In this document: positions 16,303-24,673 of the stretch, in pieces | How the letters are laid out: every line of letters starts with the position of its first letter | Numbering within the stretch: the stretch's first letter is position 1 | Source of the DNA: WLWS01 sp965243105 | GTDB lineage: Bacteria; Pseudomonadota; Gammaproteobacteria; Eutrophobiales; Eutrophobiaceae | Reading direction: 5' to 3' | DNA: 64,000 nucleotides | Assembly: GCA_965243105.1 (NCBI GenBank) | Contig: CBDEUC010000001.1 | Coordinates: forward strand, 434,001-498,000 | The notes under the pieces: model-generated | The model's database searches: none | What the model was told of the DNA's origin: nothing | The model's input: only the letters and a program-made list of their open reading frames with translations | Position numbers and translations under genes: made by a program

Positions 16303-17884
16303 GAACAGTACCGCAAGAGTCGCTGTCGTCGGATGCGGTTACTGGGGTAAAAACCTGGTCAGGGTTTTTGCCGAAAGTGCTTCCCTGCATGCGGTGTGTG
16401 ATGACAACCCTGAACTGGCCGCGGCTTTCGCGAATCAATATGACGTGCCATCCCAGTCGCTCGATGAACTCCTGGCTGATGATGCCCTTGATGCCCTGGT
16501 GATTGCGACACCTGCGGTGACCCACGGTGAAATTTGTGAGAAAGCCCTTGCAGCAGGCAAGCACGTGTTCGTGGAAAAACCTATAGCCCTGGACATACAT
16601 GTCGCGGAGCGCCTGGAAGACATGGCTGAGAAGGCCGGGCGTGTCCTGATGGTCGGACACCTGCTTCAGTATCACCCGGTTTTCCTGCACCTGAAACAGC
16701 TGGTTGATGATGGACGTCTTGGTACATTGCGTCATATTTATTCCCACCGCCTGAATCTCGGAAAGATTCGACGGGAGGAAAATATCCTGTGGAGCTTTGC
16801 CCCCCACGATGTCTCAATGATTCTTGCGCTTACCGGTAAGGAGCCAGAAAAAGTAACGGCAATGGGCGGGCGTTACCTGCAGACAGATATCGAAGACATC
16901 ACCACCACCCATCTTGAGTTCGGCGGTGGTATCAATGCGCATATTTTTGTTTCCTGGCTGCATCCTTACAAGGAACAAAAACTGGTCGTGATCGGCGAAG
17001 ACGCAATGGCAGTCTTCGACGATACAAGAGACTGGGAGGATAAGCTGGTTTTGTATCCCCATCGTATTAACTGGGAAGAGGGTATACCCGAGGCCGCCAG
17101 GGCGGATGCAGAAAGCATCAGGGTGGATGCCGATGAGCCATTAAAACTGGAAGCCCGGCATTTCCTTGACTGTGTCTCCGGTAAAACCCGTTGCCGAACC
17201 GATGCGGCGGAAGCAATCCGCGTCCTGAGGGTTCTGCAGTCATCTGAAACAGCAATGAAAAACAGGCGGACCGTAACTATGAGCCATGATCCCGGTAACG
17301 ATGATACTGACGTTTTCTGCCACGAAACGGCCTGTATTGATGATGGTTGTACTATTGGAAATGGAACCAGGATCTGGCACTTCAGCCATGTACTTGGCGG
17401 AACGAGTATTGGCAGGGACTGCACTATAGGGCAGAACGTGATGATAGGGCCCGATGTCAGCGTCGGTGAGCAGTGCAAGATTCAGAACAATGTCAGTATC
17501 TACAAGGGTGTAACACTAAAGGACAGGGTATTTTGCGGTCCTTCCTGCGTGTTCACCAATGTCATCAACCCGCGCGCGGAAATTGACAGGAAAGATGAAT
17601 TCCGCCCGACCCTGGTTAATGAGGGTGTCACCATTGGTGCCAATGCCACCATCCTGTGTGGCATCGAGATCGGTGCATATGCCTTTATCGCTGCCGGGGC
17701 GGTGGTGACCTCTGATGTGCAAGCGCATGCATTACTCACTGGTGTACCTGCTCGACAGGCAGGATGGGTTTGCAAGTGCGGTGAGAGTATCGATGTTACA
17801 GGCAGTAATGAGTTGAAGTGTAAGAGCTGCAGTCGCGTGTACCAGCTGCAGGACGAGAAACTTTCCGAATTAGCAGGAAAGTAA
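16295..17884 (+). CDS. Fusion of Gfo/Idh/MocA oxidoreductase (WbpB-like) and hexapeptide N-acetyltransferase (WbpD-like) with zinc-ribbon tail
   Basis: 529 residues. The ATG at 16295 is preferred to GTG at 16292 because GGAG at 16284–16287 is then spaced 7 bases. Residues about 8–330 are a Gfo/Idh/MocA dehydrogenase: GCGYWGKNLVR Rossmann turn, EKPIALD and GHLLQYHP. Residues about 335–500 are a left-handed beta-helix acyltransferase of the WbpD/WlbB type, including CGPSCVFTNVINPRAEI and TLVNEGVTIGANATILCG. Residues about 490–520 have a CKC…CKSC zinc-ribbon-like pattern. In the UDP-2,3-diacetamido-uronate pathway WbpB oxidises C3 and WbpD N-acetylates the later 3-amine, so the fusion holds two non-consecutive steps. 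A DegT aminotransferase would act between them (47573 fits). Confidence 0.85.
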   Translation: MTENSTARVAVVGCGYWGKNLVRVFAESASLHAVCDDNPELAAAFANQYDVPSQSLDELLADDALDALVIATPAVTHGEICEKALAAGKHVFVEKPIALDIHVAERLEDMAEKAGRVLMVGHLLQYHPVFLHLKQLVDDGRLGTLRHIYSHRLNLGKIRREENILWSFAPHDVSMILALTGKEPEKVTAMGGRYLQTDIEDITTTHLEFGGGINAHIFVSWLHPYKEQKLVVIGEDAMAVFDDTRDWEDKLVLYPHRINWEEGIPEAARADAESIRVDADEPLKLEARHFLDCVSGKTRCRTDAAEAIRVLRVLQSSETAMKNRRTVTMSHDPGNDDTDVFCHETACIDDGCTIGNGTRIWHFSHVLGGTSIGRDCTIGQNVMIGPDVSVGEQCKIQNNVSIYKGVTLKDRVFCGPSCVFTNVINPRAEIDRKDEFRPTLVNEGVTIGANATILCGIEIGAYAFIAAGAVVTSDVQAHALLTGVPARQAGWVCKCGESIDVTGSNELKCKSCSRVYQLQDEKLSELAGK

Positions 17885-17927
17885 AGCTAGGCTTGAATAT
17901 TGCTGAAATTTTTTGAGGAGAAGAAGC

Positions 17928-18998
17928 TTGTCACTACTTAAAGATAAAATAGTACTGTTAACCGGGGCAGCTGGCACGGTCGGCAGGGAACTGATCAAAC
18001 GGATTCTTGAACAGGGTCCGAGGGAACTCCGTGTGATCGATAATAATGAATCAGAAGTGTTCAATCTTGCCGAGGAGTTTGGAGAGCCGTACCGCGCGTA
18101 TTCCATGGGCAGTAATCCCACGGCAAACCAGTTCCAGGCTTACGTCGGTGATGTGCGGGATGCGGACAAGATTGATATGAAAATGAGGGGTGTGGATGTC
18201 GTCTTTCATGTTGCCGCCCTGAAACATGTCATCCTGTGTGAAAAATCCCCCTTTGATGCGGTGCAGACCAATATCATGGGCGTCAAGAATATCGTCAACA
18301 GTGCGCTTGCGAACGATGTTGAAAGAGTCATCTTTACCAGCTCAGACAAGGCCGTTAATCCCACCAGCGTAATGGGCACATCAAAGCTCATGGGGGAAAG
18401 ACTGGTCAGCGCATCGAACTCCCTGCGTGGCAGCGGCCGAACGGTTTTTTCATCAACCCGTTTTGGCAATGTGATTGGTTCACGCGGTTCTGTAGTTCCA
18501 ATTTTTTACAAGCAAATACTGGCTGGTGGTCCATTGACACTGACCGACAGGCGCATGACCCGTTTCATTATGACGATCGAGGAAAGTGTGAGATTGGTAT
18601 TACGTGCGGCAGAGCTAGCACGCGGTGGAGAAGTATTTGTTACCAAGATGGAGGTAATTCGCATTGAAGACCTTGCAGAGGTCATGATCGATATGCTTGC
18701 TCCCAATGCGGAGATAGAAATAAAGGAAATCGGTGCCAAGGCAGGGGAAAAACTCTATGAAGAATTGATGACTGAAGAGGAAACAGGCAGGGCCATTGAA
18801 CTAAAGGAAATGTTCGCGGTGTTACCTGCCTTCAGGAATGTTTACGAGGATATTGAATACGCTTATGAAGACGTGGTGAGTGAGCTCGTTGAAGATCCTT
18901 ACGTGAGTGCTAACAGCACACCAATGAGCAAGGAAGATATCAGGACTTATCTTGAAGAACACAAAATTCTGGAACATATAGCTAACGAGGAGTATTAA
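17928..18998 (+). CDS. Short CapD/PseB-type nucleotide-sugar dehydratase/epimerase
   Basis: 356 residues from TTG at 17928, chosen because AGGAG at 17916–17920 is spaced 7 bases and the product begins MSLLKDKIVLLTGAAG. The polysaccharide-biosynthesis-protein (CapD) SDR domain shows GAAGTVG, GDVRD, HVAALKHVILCEKSPFDAVQTN and SSDKAVNPTSVMGTSK. The catalytic Tyr of the usual YxxxK is Met, as in the PseB/WbpM group. It probably acts on UDP-GlcNAc as a 4,6-dehydratase, or 5-epimerase, giving a 4-keto-6-deoxy sugar. It is only two bases from the SQD1-like gene. It lacks the N-terminal membrane domain of the long homologue at 52374. Confidence 0.8.
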   Translation: MSLLKDKIVLLTGAAGTVGRELIKRILEQGPRELRVIDNNESEVFNLAEEFGEPYRAYSMGSNPTANQFQAYVGDVRDADKIDMKMRGVDVVFHVAALKHVILCEKSPFDAVQTNIMGVKNIVNSALANDVERVIFTSSDKAVNPTSVMGTSKLMGERLVSASNSLRGSGRTVFSSTRFGNVIGSRGSVVPIFYKQILAGGPLTLTDRRMTRFIMTIEESVRLVLRAAELARGGEVFVTKMEVIRIEDLAEVMIDMLAPNAEIEIKEIGAKAGEKLYEELMTEEETGRAIELKEMFAVLPAFRNVYEDIEYAYEDVVSELVEDPYVSANSTPMSKEDIRTYLEEHKILEHIANEEY

Positions 18999-19000
18999 AA

Positions 19001-20155
19001 ATGCGAATATTAATCCTGGGTGGGGACGGTTACCTTGGCTGGCCGACTGCCATGGCCTTCGCGGCAGCTTCACATGAAGTCTGCGTGGTTGATAATTACC
19101 TGAGACGGGAGATTGCCCTGGAAACAGAGTCGGAAGCGTTGATTCCGACGCCAAATTTGAGTGAACGTGCAAAGATTTTCCAGGCACAAACCGGCAAATC
19201 GATAAAAGTGGAAATTGCGGATTGTGCCAACTACCGGCTCTTATCCACTATTGTCAGGGATTTTTCACCTGAAGTTATCATCCACTATGCAGAGCAACCG
19301 TCGGCGCCTTACTCAATGAAGGGTTTTGAGCAGGCCAACCTGACCCTGCAGAATAATCTCTCGGTTACATTCAATACGATCTGGGCAGTGATTGAACATG
19401 TACCGGACTGCCATATTGTCAAGCTGGGCACGATGGGTGAATACGGCACACCAAATATTGATATCGAAGAGGGCTGGCTGGATATTGAGCATAAGGGTCG
19501 CAACGATCGTTTCCTTTTTCCGCGACAGGCTGGCAGCCTGTATCACACCACCAAGGTACTTGATACTGACCTGTTGTGGTTCTATGTGCGCGTGCATGGG
19601 CTTCGGGTTACCGACCTGATGCAGGGACCGGTTTATGGTTTATCCACCAGCGAAGCTGACATGCATGAGAGCCTGACGCCAAATTTCCACTACGATGATA
19701 TTTTTGGCACGGTGGTTAACCGTTTTCTTGTGCAGGCAGTAGCGGGAATACCGCTTACAGTCTACGGCAAGGGAGGGCAGACCCGTGGCTATCTCAATCT
19801 CAACGATACCCTGCAGTGCGTTGAGCTGGCGATGAACAACCCGGCCGAAAAAGGCGAACTGCGCATTTTTAACCAGTTCACCGAGCAGTTTACCGTCAAT
19901 GAGCTGGCCGACCGTGTAAAGGAAGCAGCAAAATCCGAGGGTATCGATGTCACTATCGAGTCGATTGCGAATCCGCGCAAGGAAATGGAGGAACACTATT
20001 ACAATCCAGCTCACAGCGGGCTGCTGGACCTTGGACTTAAACCCCACTACATGACGGAAGAAGTTCTTGTCTCAATGCTGCAGAGGATTATTCCCTACAG
20101 GGAACAGATAGTTGCGGATCGGGTTATGCCAAGGGTGAGGTGGTCAGGTAAGTAG
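19001..20155 (+). CDS. UDP-sulfoquinovose synthase (SQD1/SqdB/Agl3-like)
   Basis: The 384-residue product matches SQD1 along its whole length in the segments I remember: GGDGYLGWPTAMAFA, EVCVVDNYLRR, TGKSIKVEIADCANY, HYAEQPSAPYSM, KLGTMGEYGTPNIDIEEGW, the Y181-H182-x-x-K185 catalytic motif, HESLTPNFHYDDIFGTVVNRF, PLTVYGKGGQTRGYLNLNDT, FNQFTEQFTVNELA and EHYYNPAHSGLLDLGL. T144, Y181, H182 and K185 correspond to the active-site residues of plant SQD1. The enzyme makes UDP-sulfoquinovose from UDP-glucose and sulfite with bound NAD+. In plants and phototrophs this serves the sulfolipid SQDG; in Sulfolobus it serves a protein glycan. Here it lies inside a polysaccharide operon, which suggests a sulfonated sugar in the envelope glycan. 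Confidence 0.93.
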   Translation: MRILILGGDGYLGWPTAMAFAAASHEVCVVDNYLRREIALETESEALIPTPNLSERAKIFQAQTGKSIKVEIADCANYRLLSTIVRDFSPEVIIHYAEQPSAPYSMKGFEQANLTLQNNLSVTFNTIWAVIEHVPDCHIVKLGTMGEYGTPNIDIEEGWLDIEHKGRNDRFLFPRQAGSLYHTTKVLDTDLLWFYVRVHGLRVTDLMQGPVYGLSTSEADMHESLTPNFHYDDIFGTVVNRFLVQAVAGIPLTVYGKGGQTRGYLNLNDTLQCVELAMNNPAEKGELRIFNQFTEQFTVNELADRVKEAAKSEGIDVTIESIANPRKEMEEHYYNPAHSGLLDLGLKPHYMTEEVLVSMLQRIIPYREQIVADRVMPRVRWSGK

Positions 20156-20176
20156 ATTGTATCCGGGGTCTATTTT

Positions 20177-21349
20177 ATGAGGCATGCTGTATTTATCTCG
20201 TTCTATCCCAACCTGATTCCTCGAAACTGGTCGATGGTAAGGTCGCTGAAGGAAAATGGCTGGCGTGTAAGTGTCATCCTGTGGAATCGTTACGAGGGCT
20301 ACGAGGAAAGCAACAGTTATTGCGATCTCGTCGATGAATGGCGTCGAATTGAGCTTCCCGCCGGTAAGGGTAAAGCGAGCCTGTTCACCCTCATGCCGCA
20401 GCTTTATCGCCTGGCCAGGCAGGAACTCGAGACACTTGGCAAGGTCGACCTGGTCTCCGTGTCCCATGTCATGCTGTTGCCGGTACTGGCCTCTTGCCGG
20501 GAAACACTTCGGATATACGATGCTGCCGAGTATTTTGTTTATGATCTTTCAAAATACTTCCGTGGCCTGTCGGCCTTGTTCAGACCGCTGTTGAGTTTCA
20601 TGGAGTCACGATTCCTGGCAAGCGTCAATGGCATCACCCTGGTGGATTCACGTGATGACTGGCTGGAGAATCACTATCGCTCGGTTTCATCATTACCTGT
20701 ACAGGTGCTTTGGAACGTGCCATCCCGCGATGATGATCCTGAAGACCAGAATCACGAAGAGCATCGAAGCGATGATCCTGCGCCGCTTGTAGCATACGTT
20801 GGCGCCTTTAAAGCTTCCAAGGGTTTCGATGTCATGCTTAATACAATCCCACTGGTGGTAAAGGATGTTCCTGATGTGCGTTTTGCCTTTTATGGTCAAA
20901 GCCAGCGCTCAAGAACTGCTATCGAGGCGGAATTGCGATCACGTGATATCGAAAACAATGTACAAATCCTGGATGCCCTGTCCTACCAGGACCTGTTAAT
21001 GGAGCTGCGTTCCGCCAGGCTTGCAATAGCCTTGCTGCAGGGTGAGAGGAATCAGCTAATCGGGAAGGGAAATAGCAGGAAAGTGTTTACCTATATGCAG
21101 GCGGGTTTACCTATCGTTGTGTCCCGCTCATGCAAGGCGGCAAATATCGTGGAAGAAAACAACTGTGGCATCACTGTAGAAAGTGATGCCATCGAATCAA
21201 TAGCGGAAGGAATCGTGTCACTGTTGAAAGACAGGCAACTCGCCTGTGAACTGGGAAGAAACGGCCGCAGGGCTTTTGAAGAGCAATATAACTGGGAAAT
21301 CGAGTCCCGAAAATACCAGAGATTTATCGACCAACTCCACTTTGCCTGA
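20177..21349 (+). CDS. Glycosyltransferase, GT4 type
   Basis: The 390-residue product has the two-domain GT-B outline. The N-terminal half begins ISFYPNLIPRNWSMVRSLKENGWRV. The C-terminal half begins near residue 195 (PLVAYVGAFKASKGFDVML) and has the conserved KVFTYMQAGLPIVVSRS sugar-nucleotide region near residue 300. It would transfer a sugar from a nucleotide donor at the cytoplasmic face. It starts 21 bases after the UDP-sulfoquinovose synthase gene, so it is the first candidate for a sulfoquinovosyltransferase. That link rests only on position. Confidence 0.82.
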   Translation: MRHAVFISFYPNLIPRNWSMVRSLKENGWRVSVILWNRYEGYEESNSYCDLVDEWRRIELPAGKGKASLFTLMPQLYRLARQELETLGKVDLVSVSHVMLLPVLASCRETLRIYDAAEYFVYDLSKYFRGLSALFRPLLSFMESRFLASVNGITLVDSRDDWLENHYRSVSSLPVQVLWNVPSRDDDPEDQNHEEHRSDDPAPLVAYVGAFKASKGFDVMLNTIPLVVKDVPDVRFAFYGQSQRSRTAIEAELRSRDIENNVQILDALSYQDLLMELRSARLAIALLQGERNQLIGKGNSRKVFTYMQAGLPIVVSRSCKAANIVEENNCGITVESDAIESIAEGIVSLLKDRQLACELGRNGRRAFEEQYNWEIESRKYQRFIDQLHFA

Positions 21350-21361
21350 AAAGAATTCTCC

Positions 21362-22714
21362 ATGAAACCACAATTTTGTATTTTCGCACGTAAGCGCCTT
21401 AGACATAATTCCCGGGTAGTACGCCAGTCAATGGCCCTGGTCGAAGAGGGTTTTGATGTAACTGTTGTCAGCCTGGAAAACCCCATTCCGGAATTACTGG
21501 AACTTGTGCCGGATGTCACATTTATTGAAATCCCCCTGAATCCGTGGCCGATTGCCTTCATGCAAAATGTGAGCAAGGTGGCGCGGTTGTCAAGACGTGT
21601 TGGCAGGCTGATGCTGGCAGGGGTGATGATGATTTTTCTTGGAAAGGAAGAAGTCATTCGAAGAACTGAGTTAAGGAGAGAAAGAAAAGAGCGCACGCGG
21701 CCCAGCCTGCTGATTCTTGGTGCGAGGAAGATCCTGAATCCCTTTGTCAACCTGGCACGTAGCAGGCAGTTTGCACGCAGGGCAGCGAGGAAGCTGAAAG
21801 GAAAGAAAATATATATTTGCCAGGCTCATGATTCTTTCGCCTTGCATGCTGCCGACCGGCTGATGAAACGAGGCGGTGTCAAAATGATTTATGACGCGGT
21901 TGAAGCTCCTGACCAGAGAAGCGGAACAGCACTATCGGGCACTCCAGACTGGATGAAAAAACTCGAATCCGAGTACGACGAAAGGATAATCCAGTCTGCC
22001 ACGCAAACAATATGCGTTGGACCTTCACTGGCAAAATGGACTGCTGAACGTTATTCAGTTGATTTACCGATCGTGGTACGTAACTGTAGCCTGGTTGAAA
22101 GTACGGGCACTGAATCAACCTTGCGCGAGGACATCGGGCTGCCCGAAGGATGTATGCTGGGTATCGTGGTGGGTTCGGTATACGTGGGCCAGGGACTGGA
22201 GGTAATCGGGCAGGCTATCCAGCACATGGATCCGCACATTCATATCGTCTCCATTGGTCCTGAGTCCCAGCAGGGTTACAAGAAGGAGCTGGTAAGCAAG
22301 CTGGAAGCACTAGGGGTCAGTGACAGGCTGCACCTGTTGCCAGCGCAACCGCAAAATACCGTGATCAGTTATGCATCGGCGGCGGATTTTGGTGTTATAG
22401 CACTGCAGCCCGACAGGCTTAATCATCGTCTTGCATTACCTAACAAGATCTTTGAGTACATTCGTGCCGGTCTTCCAGTCGCCTCCGGAAATATTCCTGA
22501 TATATGTTCCATCATTGATAAATACGGCATTGGTGCCATTTTCGATGAAACCTCTCCAGGGGACATAGCCGAAAAAATAAACGCGATAACGCGGCCCGGG
22601 GAAATTGAAAAGCTAAGTGCAAAGGTGTCTGAAGCAGTAAAAGAACTAAACTGGACTGTTGAACGCAAGACTTATATGAACGCGGTCAATAACTGTATAG
22701 AGCAAAAAAATTAA
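21362..22714 (+). CDS. Glycosyltransferase, GT4 type
   Basis: The 450-residue product begins QFCIFARKRLRHNSRVVRQSMALVEEGFDV, the N-terminal Rossmann strand. It has a basic, possibly membrane-binding segment near residues 95–140 and IYICQAHDSFALHAADRL. The C-terminal domain has GIVVGSVYVGQGLEVIGQA, and KIFEYIRAGLPVASGNIPD is the donor-site motif. It starts 12 bases after the preceding glycosyltransferase. It is related to the second domain, and to the C-terminal remnant, of the double enzyme at 29844. Confidence 0.82.
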   Translation: MKPQFCIFARKRLRHNSRVVRQSMALVEEGFDVTVVSLENPIPELLELVPDVTFIEIPLNPWPIAFMQNVSKVARLSRRVGRLMLAGVMMIFLGKEEVIRRTELRRERKERTRPSLLILGARKILNPFVNLARSRQFARRAARKLKGKKIYICQAHDSFALHAADRLMKRGGVKMIYDAVEAPDQRSGTALSGTPDWMKKLESEYDERIIQSATQTICVGPSLAKWTAERYSVDLPIVVRNCSLVESTGTESTLREDIGLPEGCMLGIVVGSVYVGQGLEVIGQAIQHMDPHIHIVSIGPESQQGYKKELVSKLEALGVSDRLHLLPAQPQNTVISYASAADFGVIALQPDRLNHRLALPNKIFEYIRAGLPVASGNIPDICSIIDKYGIGAIFDETSPGDIAEKINAITRPGEIEKLSAKVSEAVKELNWTVERKTYMNAVNNCIEQKN

Positions 22715-22726
22715 TCAGGTGAAAGA

Positions 22727-23500
22727 ATGAATACACTTGTTGAATACTGGAGCAGGCGAAGTCTCCTCAAGTATCTTGTCATTACCAAGTTAAAGGTGAG
22801 TAAAAAAGATCTGTTGCTTGGTTACGCCTGGTGGATACTCGATCCCCTGTTGCTAATGTTTATTTACTGGCTCCTGGTGGGTGTTATATTGGAGAGGGGC
22901 GGCCCACAGTACCCGTTGTTTGTGTTATGTGGCCTGGTGCCGTTCAGGGCTATAGCAACCTCAATGGGGCAGTCGGTGTCCTCAATTTCCTCCAAGTTTT
23001 CAATTATCAGCCAAATCAATTTTCCAAGAATATTTCTGCCACTGTCAGACGTGCTTTCCAACTTTATCAAGTTGGCGTTTGCCTTTATCGTAGTGGCTGT
23101 ATTTGCGGCCTTCTATGGGAAATACCCCGGTTTTCTAATGCTGGCACTTGTTGTGCCCTTTGTTATCCAGGTTTTGATAACCACCGGCATGGCGCTTATC
23201 CTGTCAATTCTCGGCGTTTTTGTCAGGGATTTCCGTAATCTCGTGCAATTCATTGTGCGAATTTGGCTCTACGGCTCACCGGTACTTTACTCGATCGAGC
23301 GTATCCCGCCGGACTGGCAGGATTTGTTTCTTCTTAACCCGATGGTCTCAATCCTCATGATGTATCGTGACATTTTTATCCATCAGCAGTTTCCCAGTAC
23401 CAACCATATTCTCATTGGACTGGCAGAAGCCATGCTAATCATGGCTATCGGTTTGATTATTTTTCACAGGAACGAATCAAGAATTTTAAAGGCTTTATAA
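22727..23500 (+). CDS. Polysaccharide ABC transporter permease (Wzm/KpsM family)
   Basis: The 257-residue product has about six membrane segments and the ABC-2 type layout. The N-terminal amphipathic part SRRSLLKYLVITKLKVSKKDLLLGYAWWILDPLLLMFIYWLLV is typical of O-antigen and teichoic-acid exporters. The motifs FPRIFLPLSDVLSNFIKL and LWLYGSPVLYSIERIPPDWQDLFLLNPM fit the family. It forms the membrane channel that moves a lipid-linked glycan chain across the inner membrane. The ATPase gene follows after two bases. Confidence 0.92.
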   Translation: MNTLVEYWSRRSLLKYLVITKLKVSKKDLLLGYAWWILDPLLLMFIYWLLVGVILERGGPQYPLFVLCGLVPFRAIATSMGQSVSSISSKFSIISQINFPRIFLPLSDVLSNFIKLAFAFIVVAVFAAFYGKYPGFLMLALVVPFVIQVLITTGMALILSILGVFVRDFRNLVQFIVRIWLYGSPVLYSIERIPPDWQDLFLLNPMVSILMMYRDIFIHQQFPSTNHILIGLAEAMLIMAIGLIIFHRNESRILKAL

Positions 23501-23502
23501 CT

Positions 23503-24225
23503 ATGACAGCGATTAAAGTCGAAAACGTTGGTGTCAGGTATGAACGCACCAAGGTAAGAGACAAAAACATAAAACCATTTGAACTGGCATGGTGGTTGAA
23601 CAGCAAGGAAAGCTTCTGGGCGCTCGACTCGCTTTCCTTTGACGTCAAGGAAGGACAGGTGCTGGGGGTGATTGGAAGTAATGGTGCCGGCAAGAGCACC
23701 TTGCTCAGGTTGTTGACGGGTGTATTAAAGCCTGATGTCGGCAAGGTGCAGGTCAATGGCAAGGTTTCGGCCTTATTGGGCCTGGGTACCGGTTTCCAGG
23801 CGGATTTATCAGGGCGGGATAACATCTACCTGAGTGGGATGTACATGAATATGTCGGAGCAGGAAATTGACGACCAGTTTAATAACATCGTTAAATTTGC
23901 AGGCCTGGAAGAGTTTATTGAGACGCCCATACGATATTATTCAAGTGGAATGAAGGCGCGCCTGGGTTTTTCCCTCGCGGTACATGTTGATCCTGAAATC
24001 CTGATTGTTGACGAAGTACTGGCAACCGGAGACCGGGCTTTTCAGAAAAAGGCAAAAAACAGGATGACTGTCATTATGCGAACAGCAAAAGCAATCGTCC
24101 TGGTTTCGCACAATACTTCGTTTATTAAGGAATTTTGCGATGAAGCTATCTGGCTGGTACATGGCAAAGTAAAGATGAAGGGCAGTGCCAAAGACGTAGT
24201 TGAAATATATGAGAGAGAAAATTAA
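23503..24225 (+). CDS. Polysaccharide ABC transporter ATPase (Wzt/KpsT/TagH family)
   Basis: The 240-residue product has Walker A GSNGAGKST at residues 58–66, the Q-loop region LGLGTGFQADLSGRDNIYL, signature YYSSGMKARLGFSLAVHVDPEILIVDEVLATGD (signature plus Walker B) and the switch VSHNTSFIKEF. An N-terminal extension (KPFELAWWLNSKESFWAL) is usual for polysaccharide exporters. The C-terminal carbohydrate-binding domain of O9a-type Wzt is absent; the protein ends at residue 240. This fits systems in which export is not gated by a terminally modified chain. Confidence 0.93.
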   Translation: MTAIKVENVGVRYERTKVRDKNIKPFELAWWLNSKESFWALDSLSFDVKEGQVLGVIGSNGAGKSTLLRLLTGVLKPDVGKVQVNGKVSALLGLGTGFQADLSGRDNIYLSGMYMNMSEQEIDDQFNNIVKFAGLEEFIETPIRYYSSGMKARLGFSLAVHVDPEILIVDEVLATGDRAFQKKAKNRMTVIMRTAKAIVLVSHNTSFIKEFCDEAIWLVHGKVKMKGSAKDVVEIYEREN

Positions 24226-24239
24226 AGGTAGATAAGGTA

Positions 24240-24623
24240 ATGGGCATATTCAACATAGCAGTAGTGGTCCTTGCAATCATCATGATTGCAATGAGTATCA
24301 GGAATTTTAAAAAGCACGATATCAACCTGAGAATTGCGCTGGTATGGATTGTGTTATGGCTGGCAATTGCAATCACGGCTATTTATCCAAGTTGGCTTGA
24401 TATCGTTACGCGGATCAGTGGTTGGGAAAAAAGGCTTAATTTTGTGCTTGTAGCGAGTGTCGTTGGCCTGATTTACTTCGTCTTTCAACTCCAGGCAAAA
24501 GTAGAACATTTACAAAGGATGGTAGCGAGGAGTATCCAGGAGATCGGGCTGGAGGAGTACAGGAGAGAAATAAAAGAGCAGTCTGAGAATACGACAGCCA
24601 ATTCACACGATAAAAATCAATAG
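24240..24623 (+). CDS. DUF2304-type small membrane protein
   Basis: The 127-residue product has three membrane helices (residues about 4–22, 33–52, 70–88), the last running into a charged coiled-coil tail (QAKVEHLQRMVARSIQEIGLEEYRREIKEQ). The pattern RNFKKHDINLRIALVWIVLWLAI matches the DUF2304 family often found in glycan clusters next to GT2 or ABC genes. Its function is not known. It lies 14 bases after the ATPase gene and is probably part of that operon. Confidence 0.75.
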   Translation: MGIFNIAVVVLAIIMIAMSIRNFKKHDINLRIALVWIVLWLAIAITAIYPSWLDIVTRISGWEKRLNFVLVASVVGLIYFVFQLQAKVEHLQRMVARSIQEIGLEEYRREIKEQSENTTANSHDKNQ

Positions 24624-24673
24624 CATGCAAAAAGGAAAACTTGTTGTCTTATTGAGAACTGTTTGGAAATTGA

